From positions 558,001 to 622,000 of the forward strand of contig JACZZP010000014.1 of assembly GCA_015183035.1 (NCBI GenBank): 64,000 bases of DNA. Direction: 5' to 3'. Every line of letters starts with the position of its first letter. Positions within the stretch are counted from its first letter, which is position 1. The position numbers were made by a program, and so were the translations under genes. Shown one piece after another: positions 53,892 to 64,000 of this stretch. A model generated the notes under the pieces. The model ran no database searches and was not told where the DNA came from. It saw only the letters and a list, made by a program, of their open reading frames with translations. This stretch comes from Meloidogyne chitwoodi (lineage: Eukaryota > Nematoda > Chromadorea > Rhabditida > Meloidogynidae).

Positions 53892-56325
53892 ATGTGTGAA
53901 CCTTATGATGTTGAATGGTGTCGTAGAAAACGGTTCGCTGATACATGCATTACTAATCTTCTTACCAAACGTGAACTCGGTACAAGGAGGGAAGGTTTGT
54001 TATAATAAAACATACTTCAATGGCGATAAAAACTTTAATTTAATCTTTAATTAATATTTCGTTTTTTAAATTACAGGAAGCAACTTCTTAAAAGGCTCTC
54101 GAGAATTTTACCAAAGTATTTCTTTATCTAGAAATGAACGTGCCGTGGATCGTCCTCAGTTTTTTCCTCTCCGATTCACTCCAGATGGAAGTAAATTAAT
54201 TGCAATTGCTCCAAATTTTCGTGAAATATACATCTTTTCTTATTCTGGAGTACAATTCGGAGCTGATCGTACATGGAATGAAATTTTCAATGTAATTTTT
54301 TGGTAAATAATATATGTATTTTTAACATTTACTGAAATTAAATGTAAAACTGCACTTACAATTAGACAATTTTACGGATATAATTACATTATTTACCGTT
54401 TGCAAAATTTTTAAACAAATCAAATACCATTCGTTTAATCTCATCGAGCTGAGTAGATTTATATTACTCCAAATTTTAAAAATAAATGTTTTTATAATTT
54501 TAAAATTATTTAGTCAATTTTTCGCAAGCGCATTGTCGTCCAAATAATTAATCCTCTTGGAAATCCACGTGCTCCTGAAAACCTTTACTTTGGTATACTC
54601 TCGAGGGAATGTGCTTTTATTACTCCTGATTCAAGATTTCTGATTGTTTCTTCTTCGTTTCCCGTTCCCGAAAGTCGCTCAACTTTTAACGGAATTTTGA
54701 GGGTTTTTTTTAAATATTTTTATTAATCCTTTTATTCAGAATCAAGAATCTCTTCCACCTGGTTCACATCTCATGCACATTGTGTTCTTTTCGATTGATT
54801 TGGAGGTTTTTTTAATTTAATGTTTTTTTAATTTTAAATTGGTATGTTTATGTTAGTTGTAAAAATTTTGAATTGTTTTAACATGAAAATTTAGTCCAGA
54901 ATTTTGTCTAAATTTAATATCAAAAATATTTAACAGAAAGGTCAACTAGTTGACAAATACAACTTTGATTTTGACGAGATCAACATACAAAGCGGTGTTT
55001 ATTTATTGGAATGGACTTTGGGAATTCTTTCAGTTCAACATCAAACAATTCACATTTTTGGCATTGACAAACATTCTGGAGTATTTGTTACTTTAAGGCA
55101 AATTGGCCCTTCAGTTTTGGACGATGATCAGTTATGGGATAATCGAAGGAATGATGAAAATGACTTGATAGAACAATTTTTTACAGGTTATCTTTTAAAA
55201 TTCAACATTATCTTTAATCTGATTCTAATTTTCTGTAGCTAGGTAATTACTTTTTCTATAATAAATTTTTTCCATATTTTTAATTTTTAGCATTTCGTCA
55301 ACGCTTCCTTGCATTTTTATTCAAACAACATGCTGCTACTGGAACAATCAATCAATTTTTATATGAAATGGATTTTTATACTCAATTGAAAATGCAAAAA
55401 ATTCAATTTGTTGGTCCAGAATTAATTCTTATTAGAATGGATTTACATCGTATTTAATAAAATATTTTTAAATAAATTACAAAATATTTTCAGCTCGCCA
55501 TAGTGATAATCATTCTGGTCATCAGTATATGTTTGTTCTTTTTGAATGGAGATTTGGGCAAATTGCAGGGGTTTTTGACCGAAGTTCTTCACTTCTCTTC
55601 AATGCTTTTGAAAAGTACTCGGAATGTTTTAAGAATGGACATTTGGCCTTTAATTATTTTCCTAACTCAATGGAGCATTGTGAAGCACCTAAAAGACAAC
55701 ATGAAGCTTTTATTAAAGATCAATTACGTTTATTAAGTGAAGAACAGATCAGGCAAAGGTTAATTATAAGCTATTCAATAAAATTATATCTGCAATTATT
55801 TTGTTAACTTATTTTTCAATGTTTAAATTTGAACCCGAAAGATTGTAAATTATTGCATTGGGATTCTATAAAACTTGGGTTGAGTGATATCAGGTTAAAA
55901 GTGGATAATCAATTGTCTCAAAGAATTATTTTTTAATTATCTTTATGTTTATAGATGTTTGGAAATATTACCATTACCAAATACACAACATTTTATTTCT
56001 TCTCCTTATTTGGATCCTCATCTCTTCAACGTTGATGAAAGACTTCTTTTTCAGATTGAAAAAGGCCGTTTTCAATTAGACCAACGATTAAAGTATGCTT
56101 TATTTAATTATATTCTTTAAAAATATTTTTAGGATTTATAATCTCAAAACAAAAAACTGTCATTTTAAAATGGAATTTCAAACAGACTATGGACGTGCCT
56201 ATTCAGCTTTTTATGCACGTGTTATTTTCCATCCAATCGATCCCTTTGTAATGTCTATATGTCGTGTCAATCAATCTGATTCAATCTCTCTTTACATGCC
56301 TGAATTGCCAACTAAATTTATTTGA
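53892..56325 (+). CDS. DET1: DET1, component of the CUL4-DDB1-COP1 ubiquitin ligase
   Basis: The start at 53892 gives MCEPYDVEWCRRKRFADTCI. Conserved pieces in order: FYQSISLSRNERAVDRPQFF, then PLRFTPDGSKLIAIAPNFRE, then IYIFSYSG; FGILSRECAFITPDSRFLIV; HTIHIFGI-like HQTIHIFGIDKHSGVFVTLR; LLFNAFEKYSECFKNGHLAF; and the end ARVIFHPIDPFVMSICRVNQ to ELPTKFI, stop 56323-56325. This is the DET1 beta-propeller-like plan at nearly normal length (about 500 residues). In plants and animals DET1 bridges DDB1 to COP1 and E2 enzymes in the nucleus. About 11 exons, complete. Short interior introns only. Confidence 0.9.
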
Positions 56326-56739
56326 TTTTATGAAGAAACAAATTAATAGGTTTTCAAATTGGCATACATATAATTTATTATTAAGTAGAATATAAATTTT
56401 TTTGACTTTATAATATTTCACAACAAATAGATTCCGGTGCTGGGCATTTACTTTACTTTGTTTACATTTCGAAATTTTGATCACATTTTACTTTTTCTCA
56501 TTTTCTTATCGCTTTATTTATTCTCCACTCATTCATTTTTGGGGACAAATATTTCTTTAACAAAAATTATTATTTTTTTTATTTGCTTTGGCAATACTTT
56601 AATTTATTTACACAAACTGAGTGATATTTATCGATAAATTTATTTAATTATTTTTATATGTATTTCATAAATTTTTGTTAATAACATTTATATTTGTTTA
56701 AATTTATATTTGTAAAAAAATATTTAGTTAAATTATTCT
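56326..56739. other. Intergenic between DET1 and membrane protein gene
   Basis: About 410 A/T-rich bases, same-strand neighbours. Contains pyrimidine-rich runs but no recognised gene. Confidence 0.35.
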
Positions 56740-58422
56740 ATGGCAGCAGTTCCATCTGTTGTTAATTTAATTAATAACCATTTATCTACAATGGATAAAG
56801 AGAAGATTACTGAGGATAATTACAAAAATAGCAGCGAGTCTATTTTACCAGAATCTTACAATGACAAAGATCATTTAGTTTTAAATGATGGAGAATCATT
56901 AATTGAAGAAAAAAATGATTATGTTAATATTTACAAAAAATTTTGGCCTTTCCGATTTCTTAAAATGACAAATTTTGTAAATTTTAAATTATTTTTAATT
57001 AAAATATATTTTTAATTGTTTTACTAGTTATTTCTGCTTCTTTTGGCCATTGGAGCAAGTTTAACTTCTAGTTATTCAATTCGTTGGTCAACCTATTGGA
57101 AAACGTTATTATTTGAAAGACCTTATGATATGGGAAGTTCTTTTGCCGTTGGCCTATGGATTTTGTTTATTTTTGCTTTTTGTTCTTTAATTATTCATCA
57201 TTTTGCCAAAAATACGTTTTTGGCTGGAATCTTTTCATTAATGGTAGTTTTGAGGTTTTTTATAATTTTTTTAAATTATTTTTAAGGATATTTGTTTCTA
57301 TGCAATATCTATTTTAATTCTTTCTTTCTCCAATATTATTTTTTCAACTAAATCAATAGCAGAGTATCTTTGGTTTGGGCCAAAACTTGCTAATTTTAAT
57401 TATACATTTGAGGCATATGTTAATTTAACTGAATCTATGTCAGATTGTAAAAGTTCATATTATTATTTATATAAGGATGGTTACGATAACCATGATTGTC
57501 TAAAAAGCCTAGTAGAAAATAGAAAGAAACAATTATTGGTTAATTTGTTAATTGACCCAACTTCTGCGGTTTGTTATTATTTTTAATTTTTATTAGCACA
57601 TTTTTAAAGATTTTGTCTGCATTTGCATTAATTCTCAACGTTTTTATGATTTTTATTCTCTATAAAAAGATGAAAAAAGCAAATTTATGGGCTGTTGGAT
57701 TAAATAATTACAAATCATTATTTCCAGAATGTTCACAAATTGAACAAAAATATTCTTGTCATTACCCTTTTGGAATGTTTAAAACTTTTCTTTGGGTAAA
57801 AATATAGTTTTATTAAATTATTTTTTAAGTTATTGCCAACAATGATTTTATTTTCAATTATCTACTTCCCTTTCTTTAAAATGAATCTAATTTATGTAAA
57901 ACATTATATATTAGCTTCTATTATTTATTTTATTCATTGGCTTTTATATTATTGCAATGTTCATCTTAATTATACAGTGAAACGAAATAATAAATTTAAT
58001 CGTTTATCACTTCTTTTTCATCTTGTAAGTTTTTTAAGTATATTTAATTTATATTTTTTCTTAAAGGATTTGCTTATCTCGCTAATCTTTACAATCTTAT
58101 TTATTTTAAATTTCTCACAAACATATGCCTTTGAGGTTAAATAATTTATTTAATTTATTTATTTTTCTCCTTTTAGTCGTTTTTGTTTTTATTAGCAAGT
58201 ATTTTGTATGGTGCTTATTTATTAATGTTAATTTTTGTTTATTGGAGTAACAATAATGGAAAATCCTTTAAATTATTTAATTTTGAACAACTTCCTATTT
58301 CAATTAAAATTAATATTGAAATTAGTAATCGAAAACCAATTCCAGAGGAAAAACATGATGAACAAGAAAAAATTGTTGAAATAAATGATGAAAAAGAAAA
58401 AAATAATGAAAATAAAAATTAA
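56740..58422 (+). CDS. Multi-pass membrane protein, unrecognised
   Basis: The start at 56740 gives MAAVPSVVNLINNHLSTMDK, then an acidic cytosolic region (KKFWPFRFLKMTNF). Hydrophobic segments follow in separate exons: LLLLAIGASLTSSYSIRWST; FAVGLWILFIFAFCSLIIHH; AGIFSLMVVL; FLKILSAFALILNVFMIFIL; LLPTMILFSIIYFPFF; LASIIYFIHWLLYYCNVHLN; LLISLIFTILFILNFS; LFLLASILYGAYLLMLIFVY. A loop with cysteines (SMSDCKSSYYYLYKDG, HDCLKSLV) lies after the third segment. The tail is charged (EEKHDEQEKIVEINDEKEKN), stop 58420-58422. About 7-8 helices, with even spacing like the nematode claudin/clc or tetraspan types, but no motif proves a family. Exon joints are approximate. Confidence 0.55.
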
Positions 58423-59242
58423 ATAAAAATTTTTAAAGAAATTTTCATTTTTAAGGAATTTTTACATTCTTTAAAATTTAAATAATCAATGATATTCATT
58501 TGTTTCTTTTTTAGAGAAAATTTAAAATAATTTAACTTCATTTTAATTATTACTATTTTATAAGAGAAATTTTTTAATTTACAACTCTACATAAAAATTT
58601 ACAATTTTTCTTCATTTTTTAAATTTTAGTAATTTAAAAAAAGTTTTTACCAACTACTCTAATAAATTAAAATAACAATAAAATACATATACTTATATCC
58701 TTCAAAAAGAAAACTTTTTTATAAAATTAAATAATATTAATATTAAAATTTTCTTCAAATTAAACATATTGTCCAGATCAGAACTAGGCATTCAAATCAA
58801 ATTTTTCCGTTAAAATTATTCTTTTTTTTTTATTAAAAATTAAATTCTTAATCTTTTTATTAAATAATTTCGAAAAAATATTTAATTTATCTAGCTATAT
58901 GTAGAATATATAAATATGATAATTTTATTCAAAAAATTGATTTTTGGCGCAAATTAATTTAATTTTTGGCATAATATATTTTATCAATTTTTGCCTGGCA
59001 CGAGGTTTTCTTTTTTATTCACTTGCTTTTTAAATTTTTAATGTTTTTGATGATTTTTTAATTAATAAAGAATTTTATATCTGTTTTAAGCCAGTTCAAT
59101 TAATTTTTGGCAGCACTTAATTTTTGTGTCTTTCTATTCTTTTAAAAGACAAACATTCAAGAATTTTTTGGAATTATTCTTCAGTCAAACGGGTTAATTC
59201 TTTGACGGGTCAACAAACGATATTTTTTGTCAAATTTTCATA
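58423..59242. other. Intergenic, A/T-rich
   Basis: About 820 bases between the membrane protein and the E2 gene; nothing coding. A short cluster of TTTTTGGC words (58943-59115) recurs four times. Confidence 0.35.
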
Positions 59243-61561
59243 ATGGTTTTTTTACAACAATTTTCTAAAAAATTTTATTTTAGCCTAATAACTATTCTTT
59301 GACCTCTTCTTCAAATGCCTCAAATACAAATGCTGCTGCTATACGTGCTTTGCAATTAGAATTAAAATCATTGCAATCGCAACCAATCGAAGGCTTTAAA
59401 GTTGTTTGTGATGAAGATAATTTGTTTAAATGGACTGTAGCTATTTTTGGACCACCTCGAACTCTTTATCAGGTTTTTATTAGATTGCGGCAAAACCGCA
59501 TATGCAGGATCCTGCAACAGGACTGGATTTTGAAAATCTTTACAGGACAGGATCCGGTAGGATTAGTCCTGTAAATCCTGTAATTTTGCATATCCTGTTA
59601 TTTTATTTACAGGATCCCGTACAGGATTTACCCCAAAAATAATCGAAAAATGTTCTAACATGTAAATAATTTGATTAAATGCTAAAAATAAGATAACATT
59701 TATTCAAAGTTGGGAATTAATGTGTACTTTATGTTGTGAATTGAATTATTCAAGAAATTTAACATCTTGGCAGTACCTGGTGAAGGATATTGTAAATTTT
59801 CGGTTCATCTCCAGGAACCGCCAACCGTAGTATCACGGGTTAGGTCTTCGGAATGGATAAATTTTTCAAAATTTCACGTTTTAGGCTATTTTCAGTGCTG
59901 CAGGCAAAATTTTTGAAAATTTATTGCGTCTAGTGCTAAAAATTCACCTTTCCAGCACTGCAGATGAAAATTTGACCTTTATTTTTATATAAAAAATTTT
60001 AAAACGAAAGCAAAAGAAAGAATTAATTGCTAAAATCTGTGTGTTGTAAAGGAGTCGAACCTTCATCCAGAAAACCAAAGAGTTGCACTCTATCCACTTA
60101 ACCACACTTGGATTGGTGGAAAGTCAATTAAAATATAAATCTTTCATACTTTCTCTTCTCCCCAGCAAGAGAGTCAAAGAAATCAAGGAGAAAGAAAAAA
60201 GCAAGAGAGGGTACGAGAGAAAAAAAAGGAAGAAAAATAGTAGTATTTTGGTGTATCTGTATCTCTACCAATCCTGTAAAATCCGAAAAAAATCACAGGA
60301 TGCTGTAACAGGATTTGGTTTTAAAAAATTTTATAGGACAGGATTTACAGGATTAGTCCTGTAAAATCCTGTAATCCTTAAAATAACAGGATTTTGCCAC
60401 AGGATAGGATCCTGTAAAATCCTGCCAGGATCCTGTCCTGCGCCGCACACTAGTTTTTATTTTATTATGTAGAATAAGTATTTTACCTTTTGTTTGTGGC
60501 AGACTGGTATAGCCCTGTACCTTATTTTTAAATTTGTGAACATTATGATAGATATTCCCACTAGAATAAGATGACTGAAGTTTTTTTGTTACTTATCTTT
60601 TATTCATAATGTTTAAAAATAATTATATATTTAAATTTCAGGGTGGCTACTTCAAGGCGGTATTAGTATTTTTTAAATTTAATTTTAAATTTTCATTTTT
60701 CAAAGGTTCTTACTTTTCCAACGAATTATCCTTATTCGCCTCCATCTATGAAGTTCATACAACCAGTTTATCATCCAAATGTTTACCCGGTATATTTTTA
60801 TCTAAAAATTTTTCAATTTATTTATTTTTAGAATGGTGAACTTTGTATTAGTATTCTTCATCCACCTGTTGACGATCCTCATAGTGGAGAGGTTTTTTAA
60901 ATAAAAATGTAAAATATTCTAAAAAAAACTTTAGTTATCAAGTGAACGTTGGAATCCAACGCAAACTGTTCGAACAGTTCTTCTTTCAGTAATTTCGTTA
61001 TTGAATGAACCAAATATTTCTTCTCCTGCTAATGTAGATGCTTCGGTTAGCTACAGAAAATATACAGGTTTTATATAAAATATATTTAATAAATTACTTT
61101 AATTATTTAGAAGAAGGTGATCAGGAATATGCGAGCATAATTAGGTAATTATTTAATTTGTTCTTTGATAATAGGAATATTTGTTTTCAAAAGAATTTAG
61201 AAAATAATTAAAATAAATAGTTCATTTAAGATAAAATTTTCTTAAAAATATTAGAAAACAAGTGGATAAGTCAAAAGAAGAGGCACGCAAAGACAAAGTA
61301 GTTGTTCCAGAAACAATTGAAGATTATATTGTGCCTACTAAAATAGTTCCAACAGATAATGATGTTATTGATATGGACGACGGTTAGAGAGAAAATAAAT
61401 AATATTAAAATATTTTAATTATTTTATAGAGGATTATTACGATGATGGAGCTTCTGGTATTTTATTGGATTTTAAAAATAAAAATTAATATTTTTAAAGA
61501 TTCAACAGACATGCCAGAAAGTGAAAATGCTGAGGACAGCGGACAAGGCGATGAAGACTGA
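59243..61561 (+). CDS. ubc-3: Ubiquitin-conjugating enzyme E2 R (CDC34/UBE2R; UBC-3)
   Basis: ATG at 59243-59245 is followed at once by an intron; the next exon reads [20 protein letters not shown], then [20 protein letters not shown] and [15 protein letters not shown]. After a 1.17-kb intron come [43 protein letters not shown] (catalytic Cys in ELCISIL) and PVDDPHSGE with the acidic loop insert peculiar to CDC34, then [35 protein letters not shown]. The acidic tail ([14 protein letters not shown] ... [13 protein letters not shown]) ends at 61561. CDC34 builds K48 chains on SCF substrates, such as cyclin-dependent kinase inhibitors. Length about 240 residues, normal. The first intron carries a non-autonomous element. 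Confidence 0.93.
59488..60450. mobile_element. Non-autonomous element rich in ACAGGAT words, in ubc-3 intron 2
   Basis: The left end reads TTGCGGCAAAACCGCATATG then CAGGATCCTGC; the right end, inverted, GTGCGGCGCAGGACAGGATC. Both subterminal regions (59505-59640, 60270-60440) are packed with direct and inverted copies of ACAGGAT/ATCCTGT. The middle has a different composition and a tRNA-like sequence. Flanking target duplication not resolved. Likely a MITE whose subterminal repeats bind a transposase. Confidence 0.6.
60041..60110 (-). pseudogene. tRNA-like sequence (Gln-like) inside the ubc-3 intron element
   Basis: Minus strand: A box TGGTTAAGTGGATAGAG, anticodon loop with CTTTGGT (TTG), B box GGTTCGACTCC. 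Acceptor GTG/CAC partly pairs; anticodon stem does not. Likely a pseudogene. Confidence 0.55.
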
Positions 61562-62107
61562 CATTGAAGGATGGGAATGGAAATGTGTATTATTTTGGTG
61601 ATATTTGAAATATATAAATAAATGAATGTAAATACAAAATATTTTTTAAAAATATCGTAAAGTTTGTTCCATTTCCTGATAATTCCTGAATTAAAAATAT
61701 TTCCTTTTGGTGAATTTTTTATAATATTAAATTGAGATAAATGATATAAATTTAAAATTTATTTAATATTAAAAAATAAGAAAATCACCAATAATTTTTT
61801 AATATTTCTTTTTCAAAATTCCATTACCCCTATACATATACTTTGGAGACTTGAATTTAATTATTTTATTTAGTTAAAAAATTGTAATTTTAAAATCAGC
61901 TCTCTTTTCTATTTTCAATTATTGATGATAAATTTTTTGAAAATTTTTTAAATTAAAAAATCACCTTCAAAGAATTCCACATAAACTACTTTGATTTTCT
62001 TTTATTATTCTTTTTAATATTTTTAATATTTTAATTATCTCTCTAATTTTATTTTAATTAATTAATTTTATTTATTATCAATTAATTTATATCAAAATTA
62101 TTACAAA
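61562..62107. other. Intergenic between ubc-3 and LSM6
   Basis: About 545 A/T-rich bases. Nothing recognised beyond the expected 3' end of ubc-3 and the LSM6 promoter. Confidence 0.35.
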
Positions 62108-62387
62108 ATGAATATTACTAGAAGACAAACTCCAAGTGAATTTCTCAAAAAAATTGTTGGAAAACCAGTTGTTGTAAAACTAAATTCTGGTGTTGATTAT
62201 AGAGGCAAATTAATTTTTTAATTTTAATATTATTTATTTTTTAGGTATACTTTCTTGTCTTGATGGATTTATGAATATTGCATTAGAGCAAACAGAAGAA
62301 TATAATGGTGGGCAATTAAAGGCAAAATATGGAGATGCATTTATTAGAGGAAATAATGTTCTTTATATAAGTACACAAAAACAGTAA
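62108..62387 (+). CDS. lsm-6: LSM6, U6 snRNA-associated Sm-like protein
   Basis: The start at 62108 gives MNITRRQTPSEFLKKIVGKP then VVVKLNSGVDYRG; one intron (about 62206-62244) leads to ILSCLDGFMNIALEQTEEYN and AKYGDAFIRGNNVLYIS, stop 62385-62387. Sm1 (VVKLNSGVDYRGIL..LD.FMN) and Sm2 (AFIRGNNVLYI) motifs are both intact; about 80 residues, normal length. LSM6 is shared by the LSM1-7 ring (cytoplasmic decapping) and the LSM2-8 ring (binding the U6 3' end). Convergent with the next gene, 180 bases apart. Confidence 0.96.
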
Positions 62388-62567
62388 AAAAAAAAGAGAT
62401 TTTTTTGTAAAATTGACAGAAATTTTTGAATTTATACAAATTAATTTTTTAATCTTTTTTTTTTCATTTATTAATGTTGAATAAAGCTATTAGCTTGTGA
62501 AGGCCTTTTAACCATTAAATTGGGATCTTAATATTTTAATTTTTTATAATATTTTAATTATTAATAT

Positions 62568-63345
62568 TTAAATACCTAAATGTGCAATTGCCGTAAATGA
62601 GCTTCTTCGTCTTTTAAGTCGATTATAATTTTTAAGAAAATTAACACCTCTAACAACTAGAAATATTGTATAAAAAACTACTGTACTTACAAACATCATT
62701 AAAACAATTAAAAAAACTTTAAATAAAGAACAATTTATAAAATAAATATTTAAAAAATTACCTAATCTTAAAGTTGTCGAAGCTTCTTCCTTTTAAATTT
62801 AAAAATTAATAATTAAAAAAAAATAATAAGGATTTCTTACCTGGCTTACAACTTTTCTACCAGAAATTTTAGTTTTACCACGTTTTAATTTATTAATATT
62901 ATTATCTAATTCATTAATTGGCTCATGTCTAACAACACCAATACTAACACCAAATACCTTAAAAAATATTTTAATTATTTTAAAATTAAAAATTACCGTT
63001 ACAAAAACTACAAGTAAAACACGAGCAATTATTGTTGGATAAAGTAATCTTTCTTTTCTTTTTTTTATACCAATAATCATTAAAAGAGAAGTAATTGTAA
63101 TTAATAAAGTAACAAAAGTTAATGAAGCATAAAAAACGACAAAATTATTCTAAAAATATTTAAAATATAAATAAATATTATTATAAAACTTGTCCTAATT
63201 GTGAATGTTCATTCATTTGACTCAAAGCAAAGGGAATAACAGCTGAAGAACAAATAACTTCAACAATTCCCATAATTTGTAAACCAGCCGTTACACGAAA
63301 GCAACAACATTGCCATTTCTCATGATTAGGATCAAATTCAAGCAT
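62568..63345 (-). CDS. Four-helix membrane protein, LAPTM/DUF7027-like
   Basis: The start at 63345 gives MLEFDPNHEKWQCCCFRVTA, then GLQIMGIVEVICSSAVIPFA. Further helices: NFVVFYASLTFVTLLITITS, LLYPTIIARVLLVVFVTV, and LRLVFLIVLMMFVSTVVFYT. The end is RRRSSFTAIAHLGI, stop 62568-62570. The Cys-rich N-terminus before the first helix (WQCCCFRV) and four-segment layout recall the LAPTM4-like / DUF7027 proteins that many nematodes and insects carry; those related to LAPTM act in endosomes or lysosomes. The family call is tentative. Confidence 0.6.
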
Positions 63346-64000
63346 TTTTAATTATTTTATTTTTTTAAGAAATAAATTTAGAAAAGTTTAAATATTTTTT
63401 AATTAATTAAATTATATAAAAAATTATTTTATTTAAAATGAATTTATTGGATATTTAAACAATTATTTTTGATATAAAAAAAAGAAATAATCATTTACAC
63501 AAATTATTTTAATTGGACCAATTTTTCCTTAAATTTTTAAATCTAAGACAATAAATTTAGCTGTTTAATGATGGGCTATAAAATAATATTAAAAGGACAA
63601 TCTAATAAAAATAAATAAATAACCAAATGCTTTAACTATTAATTCTTTTATTTTCTCTATCACACATCTCTCCTCTACCAATCATTTCAAAAAAAAATAT
63701 TTTTTTAAAAATCATTTTATTTACAACTTTTGGTGCAAAAAATGTTCTTATAGATTTTTATATTTTAATAGTGTCAGGCGGTTAGATTAAATATATCTCA
63801 TTTTAAAATAATAAACCAAAAATAAAAAAAGGAAAATATTAATTTTATTAAAAAAAATATATTTAATAAATATTTAATAAAATAATTAATAATTAAAAAA
63901 ACAAATTTTGAGCAAAATTTTATTTTAAAAAATTTAAACAAATATTTTAATAAAATATATACTTTTTTAGTTTATATATATATATTTAATCTTTACTATA
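63346..64000. other. Intergenic to window end
   Basis: About 650 A/T-rich bases with simple runs (TATATATA at 63975-63985); no gene recognised. Upstream region of the four-helix protein. Confidence 0.35.

Noticed and set aside
59299..59574. TTG start for the E2 enzyme
   Set aside because: An ATG at 59243 followed by a short intron joins in frame to the same sequence, a better eukaryotic start.

Overview
The window is about 64 kb of very AT-rich eukaryotic DNA. Genes are split by many short introns (mostly 40-100 bases) with GT..AG ends, and the protein set is nematode in character: levamisole-type acetylcholine receptor subunits, a CFI-1-like ARID factor, APH-1, TAT-5, a TWK-type potassium channel, a DUF1647 protein and an MSP-domain protein. 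Extreme AT richness plus asparagine/lysine-rich coding insertions suggest a tylenchid plant-parasitic nematode such as Meloidogyne. The genus is inferred from composition and family content, not from a marker gene. Layout, left to right. Minus strand, 1-18 kb: the 5' part of a BLTP2/Hobbit lipid-transfer protein (cut by the window edge), an unrecognised coiled-coil protein, an intron-containing histone H2A, a two-pore K+ channel, a VAP-like MSP-domain protein with a possible BESS-like tail, and the FACT subunit SPT16. Plus strand: the U5 snRNP protein DIB1/TXNL4A at 18.7 kb. Minus strand, 20-24 kb: an ARID3/CFI-1 transcription factor, followed by about 4 kb of almost pure A/T with no gene. Plus strand, 28.9-46.6 kb: a GLD-3/BicC-like KH protein, a small membrane protein, two tandem acetylcholine receptor subunits, an alpha-1,3-fucosyltransferase, and a third receptor subunit. 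A DUF1647 glycosyltransferase-like gene lies on the minus strand between the last two. 46.9-53.4 kb: APH-1 and the P4-ATPase TAT-5 (minus). 53.9-62.4 kb: DET1, an unrecognised multi-pass membrane protein, the E2 enzyme UBC-3/CDC34 and LSM6 (plus). 62.6-63.3 kb: a four-segment membrane protein (minus). Most genes are unrelated housekeeping or neuronal genes. The only functional cluster is the three receptor subunits, of which the first two are only 66 bases apart. DET1 (CUL4 ligase) and UBC-3 (E2) both belong to the ubiquitin system. The accessory interest is in small transposable elements: a Merlin-type deletion derivative with an 8-bp target duplication, a hAT-type MITE with a perfect 8-bp duplication, several foldback elements, and a pair of near-identical inverted repeats 30 kb apart. 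The most striking is a 552-bp foldback element inserted inside the first coding exon of a receptor gene. It can be removed in frame by a GT..AG splice whose donor lies in the element end and whose acceptor lies in the duplicated target site, so it looks like an introner. Exon ends below were read by eye from splice signals and reading frame and have not been confirmed by RNA.
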